A DNA stretch of 61,150 nucleotides from Lachnospiraceae bacterium UBA7205 (GTDB lineage Bacteria > Bacillota > Clostridia > Lachnospirales > Lachnospiraceae). The translations under genes and the position numbers were made by a program. Shown here piece by piece: positions 42,743 to 51,427 of this stretch (position 1 is the first letter of the stretch; each line of letters opens with the position of its first letter). The notes beneath the pieces were generated by a model. That model saw nothing but the letters and a program-made list of their open reading frames with translations, was not told the origin of the DNA and made no database searches. The stretch lies in contig DKUL01000018.1 in assembly GCA_002490665.1 (NCBI GenBank), forward strand, positions 1 through 61,150, given 5' to 3'.

Positions 42743-43741
42743 CTACCCCGGCATTTCAAGTCCCAAATGACGATATGTGAGTTCCGACACGACCCTTCCG
42801 CGCTGTGTACGTACAATAAACCCGTTTTTTATCAGGTAAGGTTCATACACATCCTCGACAGTGCCGCTGTCCTCCCCGATTGTGGCAGATAACGTCTCAA
42901 TCCCCACAGGCCCTCCGTTAAATTTTTCAATCATGGTCAAAAGAATCATCCGGTCTGTCTGGTCAAGCCCGCGCTTGTCCACATCAAGCATATCCAGTGC
43001 GGTATTGGCAACCTCGAGCGTTATCTCACCATCATACTTTACCTGTGCAAAATCCCGCACCCTTTTTAGTATGCGGTTTGCAAGCCTTGGGGTTCCACGG
43101 CTCCTTCTCGCAAGTTCCATCGCCCCCTGGTCGTCAATCTGCACATTTAAAATACGTGCCGAATGCTGGATAATCAGCTTCAGCTCATCGACAGAGTAAA
43201 ACTCAAGGTGCTGTATGACCCCAAATCTGTCCCGGAGCGGGGCGGACAGAAGCCCTGCACGTGTGGTCGCCCCTATCAGCGTAAATTTTGGCAGGTCAAG
43301 CCTGATTGATTTTGCAGTGGTGCCTTTTCCAATCATGACATCAATCGCGAAATCTTCCATGGCAGGATAAAGTACCTCCTCCACCTGTCTGTTGAGACGG
43401 TGAATCTCATCCACAAACAAAATATCCCCCTCCTGAAGTCCGTTCAGGACAGCTGCCATGTCCCCCGGCCTTTCAATTGCAGGCCCGCTTGTCACTTTGA
43501 TATGTACACCCATCTCATTTGCAATAATGCCCGCAAGGGTTGTTTTTCCAAGCCCCGGAGGCCCATAAAACAGAACATGGTCAAGTGAATCATTCCTCTG
43601 CTTTGCGGCTTCTATATAAATATGCATGATTTCCTTTATCTTTTTTTGACCGATATAGTCTTTCAAATACTGCGGGCGCAGGCTTCCTTCCAGCTTCACG
43701 TCCTCATCCAAAAGCTTTGTCTCAATTACCCTGGCTGCCAT
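42743..43741 (-). CDS. ruvB: Holliday junction branch-migration helicase RuvB
   Basis: Hexameric AAA+ motor that drives branch migration with RuvA. 332 residues: LRPQYLKDYIGQKKIKE, Walker A GPPGLGKTTLAG, Walker B LFVDEIHRLNRQVEE, sensor IGATTRAGLLSAPLRDRFGV, and the winged-helix end ETLSATIGEDSGTVEDVYEPYLIKNGFI. 15 bases after ruvA. Confidence 0.97.
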   Translation of the reverse strand: MAARVIETKLLDEDVKLEGSLRPQYLKDYIGQKKIKEIMHIYIEAAKQRNDSLDHVLFYGPPGLGKTTLAGIIANEMGVHIKVTSGPAIERPGDMAAVLNGLQEGDILFVDEIHRLNRQVEEVLYPAMEDFAIDVMIGKGTTAKSIRLDLPKFTLIGATTRAGLLSAPLRDRFGVIQHLEFYSVDELKLIIQHSARILNVQIDDQGAMELARRSRGTPRLANRILKRVRDFAQVKYDGEITLEVANTALDMLDVDKRGLDQTDRMILLTMIEKFNGGPVGIETLSATIGEDSGTVEDVYEPYLIKNGFIVRTQRGRVVSELTYRHLGLEMPG

Positions 43742-43756
43742 AATGTCCCCCTGAAA

Positions 43757-44356
43757 CTATCTGCTGATTCCTTTAAGCGCCTGCTTCAGCACTGCACCGG
43801 AATCCATTCCCTCTGTAACTGTCACCTGGCTGACCGCCTTCAGCGCCTCGGCGGGAGAATACCCCAGTGCCACCAGCGCTTCCAGTGCTTCATTTTTTGC
43901 CCCGGAATCCGGTGCACCGTCATTAAGATTCCTGTCCGGAGAGACGGATGCTGCTATCTGAATCTTATCCTTCAGGTCAAGAATAATCCGTTCTGCCGAC
44001 TTGCCGCCGATTCCGGGAGCCTTGGAAATCGCCTTGACATCTCCGGAAAGAATGGCAAAACGAAGTTCATCCGCACTCATCACAGACAATATCCCCAAAG
44101 CCCCCTTTGGTCCGATTCCATTTACTGTAATGAGCTTTTTGTAAATTTCCAGGTCATCCTTTGTGAGAAAGCCAAACAAAAGAAATGCATCCTCCCGCAC
44201 GCTGGTATAGGTATATATTTTTACCTCGGAACCGATTTTTGGCAGACGCTGTGCCACACTGAGAGGGATTCTGATATTGTAACCGATATTGTTGCATTCC
44301 AGCACCAGATTGTCAGCCTCTAAATCCGTTATTATCCCCTTGATATATGCATACAT
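43757..44356 (-). CDS. ruvA: Holliday junction-binding protein RuvA
   Basis: Tetramer that holds the four-way junction open for RuvB. 199 residues: MYAYIKGIITDLEADNLVLECNNIGYNI, FLTKDDLEIYKKLITVNGIGPKGALGIL with a helix-hairpin-helix, SKAPGIGGKSAERIILDLKDKI with a second one, and a C-terminal RuvB-binding domain (LEALVALGYSPAEALKAV). The start at 44356 follows GGAGGGAC. A TATAAT lies at 44394-44399 upstream but no good -35 is seen. Confidence 0.96.
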   Translation of the reverse strand: MYAYIKGIITDLEADNLVLECNNIGYNIRIPLSVAQRLPKIGSEVKIYTYTSVREDAFLLFGFLTKDDLEIYKKLITVNGIGPKGALGILSVMSADELRFAILSGDVKAISKAPGIGGKSAERIILDLKDKIQIAASVSPDRNLNDGAPDSGAKNEALEALVALGYSPAEALKAVSQVTVTEGMDSGAVLKQALKGISR

Positions 44357-44413
44357 GTCCTGTCCCTCCGTCGGCATTCGTGATTTCAATTCAATTATAA
44401 CATATTTGAATCC

Positions 44414-44457
44414 AAAAAGGAAGAAAAAGAAAACATATGTTTCTACTTTCTTCCTTT
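44414..44457 (-). terminator. Intrinsic terminator of the ilvBNNC operon
   Basis: On the minus strand AAAGGAAGAAAGTAGAAACAT pairs with ATGTTTTCTTTTTCTTCCTTT with a few mismatches and is followed by TTGGATTC. It comes 80 bases after the ilvC stop, in the gap before ruvA. Confidence 0.7.
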
Positions 44458-44536
44458 CCGGGGTTACTGCTCACTCTGTCCCAGTAACAAGTAAAAATCC
44501 ATCCAAACTCTGCTTCAATGAATTTCTGTATTTAAA

Positions 44537-45562
44537 TTAGTTATTAATGAATTTATCTTCTTCATTGTTCCAGCTGTAAAGCTTACGGATTTCCTCTCCA
44601 ACCTTCTCAGAAGGATGCTCTGCTGCAAGCTTTCTCATCGCCTTGAAATGAACCTGGCGTCCTGCCGGTGACATATCCAACAGGAATTCCTTAGCAAAGG
44701 AGCCATCCTGAATGTCAGAAAGAATCTTCTTCATTGTCTTCTTTGTTTCCTCTGTGATAAGCTTGGGTCCTGTTATGTAATCGCCATATTCAGCCGTATT
44801 GGAAATGGAATATCTCATCCCTGCAAAACCTGACTGATAGATTAAGTCAACAATCAGTTTCATTTCGTGGATACACTCAAAGTATGCATTTCTCGGGTCA
44901 TATCCTGCCTCGACGAGCGTCTCGAACCCTGCCTGCATCAATGCGCATACGCCGCCGCAAAGTACAGCCTGCTCACCAAACAGGTCTGTCTCTGTCTCTG
45001 TCCGGAATGTTGTCTCAAGGACACCTGCCCTTGCCCCGCCGATTGCAAGTGCGTAAGCCAGCGCCAGGTCAAGCGCCTTTCCCGTGGCATTCTGTTCTAC
45101 GGCTACCAGACAGGGAACACCTTTTCCAGCCTGATACTCGGAACGTACCGTATGTCCGGGTCCCTTGGGTGCTATCATAGTAACATCAACGTCCGCAGGA
45201 GGCTTGATGCATCCAAAATGAATGTTGAAGCCATGGGCAAACATCAGCATGTTTCCTGCTTCGAGATTCGGCTCGATATCCTTCTTGTACATATCAGCCT
45301 GCAGCTCATCATTGATGAGAATCATGATGATGTCTGCCTTCTTAGCTGCCTCTGCCGCTGTATAAACCTCAAATCCCTGCTTAACAGCCTTGTCCCATGA
45401 CTTGCTGCCTTCATAGAGACCGATAATCACATTGCATCCGGACTCCTTTGCATTCAACGCATGGGCATGTCCCTGGCTGCCGTAACCAATCACTGCAATC
45501 GTCTTACCCTCTAACAGGGAAAGGTTACAATCCTCCTGGTAATAAATCTTTGCTTCTGACAT
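44537..45562 (-). CDS. ilvC: Ketol-acid reductoisomerase
   Basis: Second common step in valine, leucine and isoleucine synthesis. Class I short form of 341 residues: IAVIGYGSQGHAHALNAKESGCNV (NAD(P)-binding), MIAPKGPGHTVRSEY, LFGEQAVLCGGV with the metal-binding acidic residues, and the end of the knotted domain AFRYSISNTAEYGDY-like (SISNTAEYGDYITG). The start MSEAKIYYQED at 45562 follows AAGGAGG; the longer frame starts in the gap. Last of the ilv cluster. Confidence 0.97.
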   Translation of the reverse strand: MSEAKIYYQEDCNLSLLEGKTIAVIGYGSQGHAHALNAKESGCNVIIGLYEGSKSWDKAVKQGFEVYTAAEAAKKADIIMILINDELQADMYKKDIEPNLEAGNMLMFAHGFNIHFGCIKPPADVDVTMIAPKGPGHTVRSEYQAGKGVPCLVAVEQNATGKALDLALAYALAIGGARAGVLETTFRTETETDLFGEQAVLCGGVCALMQAGFETLVEAGYDPRNAYFECIHEMKLIVDLIYQSGFAGMRYSISNTAEYGDYITGPKLITEETKKTMKKILSDIQDGSFAKEFLLDMSPAGRQVHFKAMRKLAAEHPSEKVGEEIRKLYSWNNEEDKFINN

Positions 45563-45705
45563 TTTTATAATCCTCCTTATTTTGCGGAGCAAAATGCGAG
45601 CTGCTCGGATGAGCAGAGGATTTTCCTCCAATATATGTTTATTTTATAAACTGTAACTATATCGTTTCATAGTTGCATTTTATATAAGCTGTTTTACGCA
45701 CGTAT

Positions 45706-46206
45706 CTACTCAAGACAGATTACATCCTCTGTGCCGCGTCCCAGTCCCGCAATTCCGGTCCTGGCAATTTCAAGGATTTCATAATCCTTGAGAAGGCTGA
45801 TAAACGCCTCTATTTTTGACTGGTTGCCCGTAAGCTCGACAATAAGGCTGTCGACATTGACATCTATAATCTTTGCCCTGAAAATATCAGCAACCGCAAT
45901 AATGCCCTGCCGCTTTTCCGGTGTCGATTTCACTTTTATCAGGCAGAGCTCCCGGTATACGCTTTTGTCCGGTTTTAATTCATGGATATCCCTGACATCC
46001 ACAAGCTTTGCCACCTGTTTCTCTATCTGGTCAAGCACTTCCTCATCCCCGGACGCCACAATCGTTATGCGGGTGAAGCGGGAATCTGCCGTGACGCCTG
46101 CCGTGATACTCTCAATATTGTAGCCGCGCCTTGAAAATAAACCTGATATACGGCTCAGGACACCAGTATTATTATCAACTAAAAGCTGGAATACTCGATT
46201 TTGCAT
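45706..46206 (-). CDS. ilvN: Acetolactate synthase small (regulatory) subunit, second copy
   Basis: ACT-domain partner of IlvB, giving full activity and feedback by branched-chain amino acids. 166 residues: RVFQLLVDNNTGVLSRISGLFSRRGYNIESITAG with valine-contact Asn and Gly positions kept, and ITIVASGDEEVLDQIEKQ. It is the second of two tandem small subunits after ilvB. This copy is closer to the standard IlvN/IlvH, including IARTGIAGLGRG at the end. A repeat separates it from copy 1. GGAGG precedes the ATG. Confidence 0.93.
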   Translation of the reverse strand: MQNRVFQLLVDNNTGVLSRISGLFSRRGYNIESITAGVTADSRFTRITIVASGDEEVLDQIEKQVAKLVDVRDIHELKPDKSVYRELCLIKVKSTPEKRQGIIAVADIFRAKIIDVNVDSLIVELTGNQSKIEAFISLLKDYEILEIARTGIAGLGRGTEDVICLE

Positions 46207-46267
46207 AATAATCCTCCATGTTCCTTTCTTATCCTGCGAATTTGTGCCGCCTTTGGCGGCTCAAACA

Positions 46268-46369
46268 GATATACTCACGACAGCCGCAGCCACGAAGTGG
46301 CATATTTCCTTATGCGGCTGTGCGCATCACATTATACTGAGCGGTCAGTCTTTTCGACCGCCAGTATAA
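46268..46369. repeat. Dispersed repeat, family B copy 3 (longest)
   Basis: 102 bases with a hairpin CAGCCGCA/TGCGGCTG and a second hairpin GCGGTC/GACCGC inside TTATACTGA.../...CAGTATAA. TTTCCTTATGCGG through CAGTATAA matches 18021-18083 with few changes; ATATAC..CACGACA and GCTGTGCGCATCAC match 27517-27554. A separate small GCCGCC/GGCGGC hairpin lies just left, at about 46247. Non-coding, between the two ilvN genes. Confidence 0.75.
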
Positions 46370-46409
46370 CTGCCTTGAATACACAAAGATTATTTTAACA
46401 AGCTTTATG

Positions 46410-46892
46410 TTAATTGTCAACACATTTGGGCAAAGCCAGCGTTCCTGTCCGCGCAACCTCAACGATGCTGATGGACTTGAGCATGTCGAGCATTACCTTG
46501 ATGCGCTCCGGCATGTCACATATCTGTATAATCATGTTATTGTTTGACATGTCCACGATATCGGCTTTCATTATCTCACATATTTCCATGATGTCCCGCC
46601 GGGTATTGCGGTTATATTTCACCTTAATCAGCATAAGCTCGCGGCTGATACTGTCCTTTTCATCAAAGGTCTTTACCTTGATGACATCAAGCTTTTTGTT
46701 GAGCTGTTTTTCAATCTGCTCGATTGTCCTTTGATTTCCGGAACTTACAATCGTCATGCAGGATACTTTGGAATCGTCCGTTTCTCCCACTGCAAGGCTG
46801 TCAATGTTAAAACATCTCCTTGAGAACAAACCTGAGACCTTGCAAAGTACACCGGATCTGTTTTCTACTAAAACGGAATATATTTTTTTCAT
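46410..46892 (-). CDS. ilvN: Acetolactate synthase small (regulatory) subunit, first copy
   Basis: 160 residues, ACT-domain protein directly after ilvB: YSVLVENRSGVLCKVSGLFSRRCFNIDSLAVGETDD, with Asn11, Gly14 and Asn29 at the positions that bind valine in E. coli IlvH, and SGNQRTIEQIEKQLNKKLDVIKV. It is clearly related to the second copy but more diverged from the standard form in the C-terminal half (SNNNMIIQICDMPERIKVML). GGAG precedes the ATG. The two copies may sense different end products. Confidence 0.92.
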   Translation of the reverse strand: MKKIYSVLVENRSGVLCKVSGLFSRRCFNIDSLAVGETDDSKVSCMTIVSSGNQRTIEQIEKQLNKKLDVIKVKTFDEKDSISRELMLIKVKYNRNTRRDIMEICEIMKADIVDMSNNNMIIQICDMPERIKVMLDMLKSISIVEVARTGTLALPKCVDN

Positions 46893-46907
46893 ACTAACGC
46901 TCCATTC

Positions 46908-48527
46908 TTACTTTACTAAATCCATAGGGTCTACGAGGCATTCCATCAGCATTGTGTTGTCTTCAGCCAGAAACTCTTTTATCTTATCCTGCGCATGTGA
47001 CATGTCTGCAACACGGATAAACGGTATGCCATATGCGGCAGCAAGCTTTTCCAAATCAGGCGTGCCGTCCTTGATATCGACAACCGAATAGTTGTCCTTG
47101 TACGTATAATGCTGGAATTCACGCACCATGCCAAGGTAATTATTTTTGATGACAATTATTTTTACCGGAATACGATGCTGCATAATGGTTGCCAGCTCCA
47201 TCATGGACATCTGGAACGAACCGTCGCCGCACACTGCAATGACCTGCCTGTCCATGTCACCGCGCTTTGCGCCCATGGCTGCCGGAATGGAATAGCCCAT
47301 GGTGCCCATGCCGCCCGACGTGAGGAACCGCCCTCCCTTTACAATATGATAATTGCAGCTCCATATCTGGTTCTGACCGACATCGGCAACGTATACCGCA
47401 TCCTCCTTCATCTCATTGGAAAGCATTGTGATAAATGCCGCAGGGTCAACGTAACCGGGGTTCGGATTGCGCTTCTGAATCATTGTGTCACGGTACCCTT
47501 CCAGCGTGCGAATCCAGTCCTCATGTTCACACTCAAATTCCTCTTTGGCAAAGTCCTCAAAAATATGCATGGCATCACCGACAAGCGGTATCGATGGATC
47601 CACATTTTTTCCGATTTCCGCAGGGTCAACATCAATATGCACCAGCGTTTTGTTGGTCATAATCAAGTCTGGCTGGGCAATCGCCCTGTCTGCCACCCGC
47701 ACGCCCACCATCACCAGGAGGTCTGACTCATTCATCGCCCTGTTGGCATATGCCTTTCCGTTATTTCCTACCATGCCAAAATACATGGGATCCTCTGTCG
47801 GCATGACGCCAATCCCCATCATTGTGGATACCACGGGAATTCTGTGTTTATGTGCAAATTCACGCAGCCCGGAAACCGCATCGCTCAGATGTACGCCCCC
47901 GCCTGCACAGATAATGGGCTTTTTGGCTTTTTGCAGTTCCTTGATAACCTTTTTTATCTGGACGGAATGCCCTTTTATCGTAGGCTTGTATGCACGGATA
48001 TTCACTTCGTCAGGGTATTTGAAGTTCTTGACAGCCGCGTTCTGTATGTCAATTGGAACGTCAATTAACACGGGCCCCTTTCTCCCTGAATTTGCTATGT
48101 AAAAAGCTTCCTTGAAAATGCGCGGAATATCCTCGGCATCTTTGACAAGGTAGCTGTACTTGACAAAGGATTCGACAGCGCCTGTGATATCTGCCTCCTG
48201 GAACACATCGCTTCCCAGCTGCTCGCTTTTGACCTGTCCGGTAATGCATACCATAGGAATACTGTCTGCAAAAGCTGTCGCGATGCCTGTTATCAAATTG
48301 GTGGCACCTGGTCCGCTCGTAACAGCGCATACCCCGACCTTACCGGTGACTCGGGCTTCTCCGCTTGCTGCGTGTGCAGCATTTTGTTCTGTCCTAACTA
48401 ATATTGTCCTGATTTCTGAATCGAGAATGCTGTTGTAAAAGGGACAGATTGCCACTCCGGGATAACCGTATACCGTCGTAACACCCTCATTCTCGAGACA
48501 CTTTATCATTGCGTCCGCGCCAATCAT
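46908..48527 (-). CDS. ilvB: Acetolactate synthase large subunit
   Basis: ThDP- and FAD-dependent enzyme making acetolactate or acetohydroxybutyrate. N-terminal GADAMIKCLENEGVTTVYGYPG, catalytic Glu in VRTEQNAAHAASGEARV, GGVHLSDA, and the ThDP-binding GDGSFQMSMMELATIMQ followed by KNN. About 539 residues. The start MIGADAMIKC at 48527 has GAG-TGAATATC before it; the longer frame to 48608 lacks a ribosome site. First gene of the ilvB-ilvN-ilvN-ilvC cluster. The short leader has no T-box. Confidence 0.95.
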   Translation of the reverse strand: MIGADAMIKCLENEGVTTVYGYPGVAICPFYNSILDSEIRTILVRTEQNAAHAASGEARVTGKVGVCAVTSGPGATNLITGIATAFADSIPMVCITGQVKSEQLGSDVFQEADITGAVESFVKYSYLVKDAEDIPRIFKEAFYIANSGRKGPVLIDVPIDIQNAAVKNFKYPDEVNIRAYKPTIKGHSVQIKKVIKELQKAKKPIICAGGGVHLSDAVSGLREFAHKHRIPVVSTMMGIGVMPTEDPMYFGMVGNNGKAYANRAMNESDLLVMVGVRVADRAIAQPDLIMTNKTLVHIDVDPAEIGKNVDPSIPLVGDAMHIFEDFAKEEFECEHEDWIRTLEGYRDTMIQKRNPNPGYVDPAAFITMLSNEMKEDAVYVADVGQNQIWSCNYHIVKGGRFLTSGGMGTMGYSIPAAMGAKRGDMDRQVIAVCGDGSFQMSMMELATIMQHRIPVKIIVIKNNYLGMVREFQHYTYKDNYSVVDIKDGTPDLEKLAAAYGIPFIRVADMSHAQDKIKEFLAEDNTMLMECLVDPMDLVK

Positions 48528-48678
48528 GATATTCACTCTTATCCTTTCAAATAAAATTTGTTTTGCATTTTTATGAATAAACCTGCAAAAACATATTTCA
48601 TTATACATAAAAATCAGGATTAAGTAAACTATTATATGAAAATATTATCAGAAAAAGCGTAACGCTGACCTTTCATGA

Positions 48679-48707
48679 TTGATTTCAACTGCTTTTTATG
48701 TTATACT
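48679..48707 (+). promoter_or_regulatory. Promoter of the lipoprotein gene at 48.75 kb
   Basis: TTGATT (48679-48684), 17 bases, TATACT (48702-48707). Transcription would begin near 48714, which excludes an ATG at 48712 and supports the start at 48754. Confidence 0.7.
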
Positions 48708-48753
48708 ATAATTGTATATTAATGCGAAAAAACAGCGGAGATTGGAAAATATT

Positions 48754-49329
48754 ATGTTGAATAAAAGATATCAGTTACTGGCTGCTGCACTGTTCTGTGC
48801 CCTCTGCCTGTCAGGATGCCAAAAATCAAACGAGGATGAAGTTGCCCTGGCAAGTTTTTCTTCGTCAGTAGAGGACTTCACGAATTATATGAAGGATGCC
48901 GAGGAAAAGATAAATACGCTCGATGTAAGCCAAAAGGAATCTGTCGACGAGCTGCTGTCGATACTTGACGGAATGAATGACAAAATTGCAGCATTTAGTA
49001 AGATTGCTCCTCCCACACAGTATACGGGAATCTTAGAGCCATTGGAAACGGCTTCCGACCATATGTCAAGTGCTGCCTCATACTTTCATTCCGCATATGA
49101 ATCTGAGGTTTATAATGAAAATGATGCGTCTGTCGCATACCAGCATTATCAGATATCAATGAAATGGATTCGAATTGCCGGATACATCATAGCGGGGGAC
49201 GAAATTCCCGAATCCGAACATGTCACTGTATATGAGGAGGTAAACGACAACCATATTTTTGATAAATGGTTATCCGAGGACGAGGACAGTGAATCGGCTC
49301 CCGAAGTTACCCCGGAAGCCGTTGAATAA
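48754..49329 (+). CDS. Putative lipoprotein of unknown function
   Basis: 191 residues starting MLNKRYQLLAAALFCALCLSGC, a type II signal peptide with lipobox LSGC (Cys at 22). The mature part is acidic and helical (SSVEDFTNYMKDAEEKINTLD, LLSILDGMNDKIAAFSKIAPP), with a C-terminal acidic tail (DEDSESAPEVTPEAVE). I do not recognise a family. It is a single gene on the plus strand, facing ilvB's operon start, with no clear terminator. Confidence 0.72.
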   Translation: MLNKRYQLLAAALFCALCLSGCQKSNEDEVALASFSSSVEDFTNYMKDAEEKINTLDVSQKESVDELLSILDGMNDKIAAFSKIAPPTQYTGILEPLETASDHMSSAASYFHSAYESEVYNENDASVAYQHYQISMKWIRIAGYIIAGDEIPESEHVTVYEEVNDNHIFDKWLSEDEDSESAPEVTPEAVE

Positions 49330-49337
49330 AAATTTTA

Positions 49338-49910
49338 TCATCCCTTAAAATCGCGTACTCTCCTGTCCGTATCCTTTTGTGCCAGATAGGAAAAGAATAA
49401 AATCACCAAATCCGAACCGCCATCATAAAGCATGGCAAGCCCAATCAGGAACATGGTCACTTCATAGGCGGTGAACGGATTCAGTACCAGAAGCAGTCCG
49501 AGAACCAGGGTAATGCCTGCCGCTATCAGGCTAATCCACCACTTTTCGTTTCCGGTTTTCTTGATATCAAGCGTGTACTCAATATCCATCAATCCATGAA
49601 TCAGTATGATGATTCCCACAACAACCGGAATAATGGAGAGAACAATATGGGGTTTTGTACAAATCCATAATCCGAGCAGGACAAGTACAATCCCCATAAT
49701 CATATTGAACTTGTTGTAAAACCCAAGTCGCTCACCGCGCACGAAGCCGATTAGCTGGAAGATGCCCATCAGCACAAGCGCCCCGCCCAGCACATAACAC
49801 AGCACTACGCCCAGAATGTGCGGCCATATCACGAGGATAAGCCCAAGAACCACCATGATGATTGCATTGATAAAATAATTATGTTTCATATCCTGTATGA
49901 TTGATTTCAT
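49338..49910 (-). CDS. HdeD/DUF308 family membrane protein
   Basis: 190-residue membrane protein with six predicted spans in three pairs, Gly-rich with the repeated pattern seen in DUF308/HdeD: IIMVVLGLILVIWPHILGVVLCYVLGGALVLMGIFQLI, then MIMGIVLVLLGLWICTKPHIVLSIIPVVVGIIILIHGLMDIEY, then a third unit. HdeD of E. coli is linked to acid resistance; the role here is unknown. The start MKSIIQDMKHN at 49910 has GGAGG. Confidence 0.85.
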   Translation of the reverse strand: MKSIIQDMKHNYFINAIIMVVLGLILVIWPHILGVVLCYVLGGALVLMGIFQLIGFVRGERLGFYNKFNMIMGIVLVLLGLWICTKPHIVLSIIPVVVGIIILIHGLMDIEYTLDIKKTGNEKWWISLIAAGITLVLGLLLVLNPFTAYEVTMFLIGLAMLYDGGSDLVILFFSYLAQKDTDRRVRDFKG

Positions 49911-49987
49911 GAAACAATACCTCCTTTTCAAACACGCTCTAGGAGTATTGTATCATACTTTTCCAAAAAATCATATGTTTTATTTTT

Positions 49988-50374
49988 TTAGTTTCCGGAA
50001 ATTCCTGTTTTCTCCTGAAGAAAAGCAAGCCAGTCTTTCCTTTTCATCACAGAACATTTTTTCTTGACATTTTTGCCGTTTTCATCTGTGTATACAACCA
50101 GGATTCCAGTCGGCATGATAGGGATTAACCCGCCTACATTGCAAAGCTTGAGCTGGGTAATCTTGTTGTAAGGCGCACTAAAAGTTGTCGAGCCGCCAAG
50201 ACCGCCGACAAATACAAGTCTCTCTGCCGTAAAGAAATAGGTTCCCCTTATCTGTGAACCAAAATCCCACAAGTCTCCTTTTGTGGTGTCCTGAATTTTG
50301 TCCGTGAGAGACAGTAATCCTGCATCCTTAAGTGAATTTTCCCATTCGTTTTTTTTCTGTTCTGTTAAACCCAT
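49988..50374 (-). CDS. Small PH/GRAM-like domain protein
   Basis: 128 residues. GTYFFTAERLVFVGGLGG.STTFSAPYNKITQLKLCNVGG and GILVVYTDENGKNVKKKCSVMKRKDWLAFL look like a bacterial PH/GRAM beta-barrel (strand pattern F/L-F-T-x-x-R-L-V-F). No signal peptide. Function unknown. AAGGAG precedes the ATG. Isolated between DUF308 and the DUF218 gene on the same strand. The 50375-50558 gap is AT-rich without clear structure. Confidence 0.65.
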   Translation of the reverse strand: MGLTEQKKNEWENSLKDAGLLSLTDKIQDTTKGDLWDFGSQIRGTYFFTAERLVFVGGLGGSTTFSAPYNKITQLKLCNVGGLIPIMPTGILVVYTDENGKNVKKKCSVMKRKDWLAFLQEKTGISGN

Positions 50375-50558
50375 TTTTAATTTCTCCTTATTATTTTACT
50401 GATATTTCAGCTACTTCAATGTAAAACGCATTTTAACAACGTTTGTCTATAAACACCAATAATCATATCATAGATTTTGCATGTTTTTCAAGAGTATTTT
50501 GTCATGAATTAACATATTTGGTAATTTTTGTTACTGTTCACATCACTCCGGTACGATT

Positions 50559-51332
50559 TTAGAAAACCCATTCATATAATATGGCAAGCAGCTCCCTTGC
50601 ATAGTATGTTGGCAGCAGCCACAGTACTGTACTGCCGGAAACTGCCCCATACTCAAGCCCGAAATTCTCCGCAATTTTTCCAGCCCTGTACTCGTGAAAC
50701 TCATTGGTTGCAATTGCTATGCTATCATTCAGCCCCTGCTCTTTTATGATTTCATATGAAAAGGCAATATTCTCTCTTGTTGTCGTTGATTTGTCCTCCT
50801 GATAGATGCGCTCCGCCGCAATGCCGTGACTGGTCAGGTAAAGGTACATGCACTCGGCTTCCGGTATCAGTTCATCACTTCCCTGCCCGCCGGATACAAT
50901 ACATGCGGATTCCGGATTCGCGTTCAGATATTCCAGCGCGGCATCCAGGCGTGCCTCCAGCATGATGCTCGGACGTTCTCCGTAAACCTTGCAGCCAAGC
51001 ACAATCACCGTAGCATTCTCAGCAGGTCTGGCAGTCGCCGCCTTAACCATCAGCGTTGTCATGATAATGACCAGAACCAATGCACATACGAATCCTGCTG
51101 CCAGTATTCCTAGGACGACTTTTCCGACTGTTTTCCGCCAGAACGCACGCAGCATTTCATGGATTGCCGGCATAAATGCCGCGTACAGCATCAGACACAT
51201 ACAGACTGCAATTCCGGACGCGTTGCCAATATTCAATATCCTCCGCCTTATGACAGGGACAATAAACCCGCTAAAGCCTGCTGCGCCGAACAAAAACAAA
51301 AAAAGCCGGACCATTATTTTTAAATGTTTCAA
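50559..51332 (-). CDS. YdcF/SanA-like membrane protein (DUF218)
   Basis: 257 residues: three or four N-terminal membrane spans (to about residue 90), then a DUF218 domain with ATVIVLGCKVYGERPSIMLEARLDAALEYL, CIVSGGQGSDE.IPEAECMYLYL, IYQEDKSTTTRENIAFSYEII and IAIATNEFHEYRAG. The E. coli members ElyC, SanA and YdcF act in envelope metabolism. The start is probably TTG at 51332 after GGGAG; ATG 51314 is the alternative. Confidence 0.85.
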   Translation of the reverse strand: MKHLKIMVRLFLFLFGAAGFSGFIVPVIRRRILNIGNASGIAVCMCLMLYAAFMPAIHEMLRAFWRKTVGKVVLGILAAGFVCALVLVIIMTTLMVKAATARPAENATVIVLGCKVYGERPSIMLEARLDAALEYLNANPESACIVSGGQGSDELIPEAECMYLYLTSHGIAAERIYQEDKSTTTRENIAFSYEIIKEQGLNDSIAIATNEFHEYRAGKIAENFGLEYGAVSGSTVLWLLPTYYARELLAILYEWVF

Positions 51333-51391
51333 TATTGTACTCCCATACTGCCGGCAGTTCCTTACTGGCAGTTTTAAAACAAAGGTAAAAA

Positions 51392-51411
51392 GCGGCAGAA
51401 AAATCTGCCGC
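51392..51411 (-). terminator. Intrinsic terminator after the lipoprotein gene at 51.4 kb
   Basis: GCGGCAGA pairs with TCTGCCGC around AAAA. On the minus strand it is followed by TTTTTACC. Confidence 0.88.
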
Positions 51412-51427
51412 CCAAAGTTCTATCAAA

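Noticed and set aside
48528..48660. T-box or amino-acid attenuator before ilvB
   Set aside because: The leader is short and AT-rich, with no T-box sequence or strong terminator; the -10-like TATAAT at 48631 lacks a partner -35.
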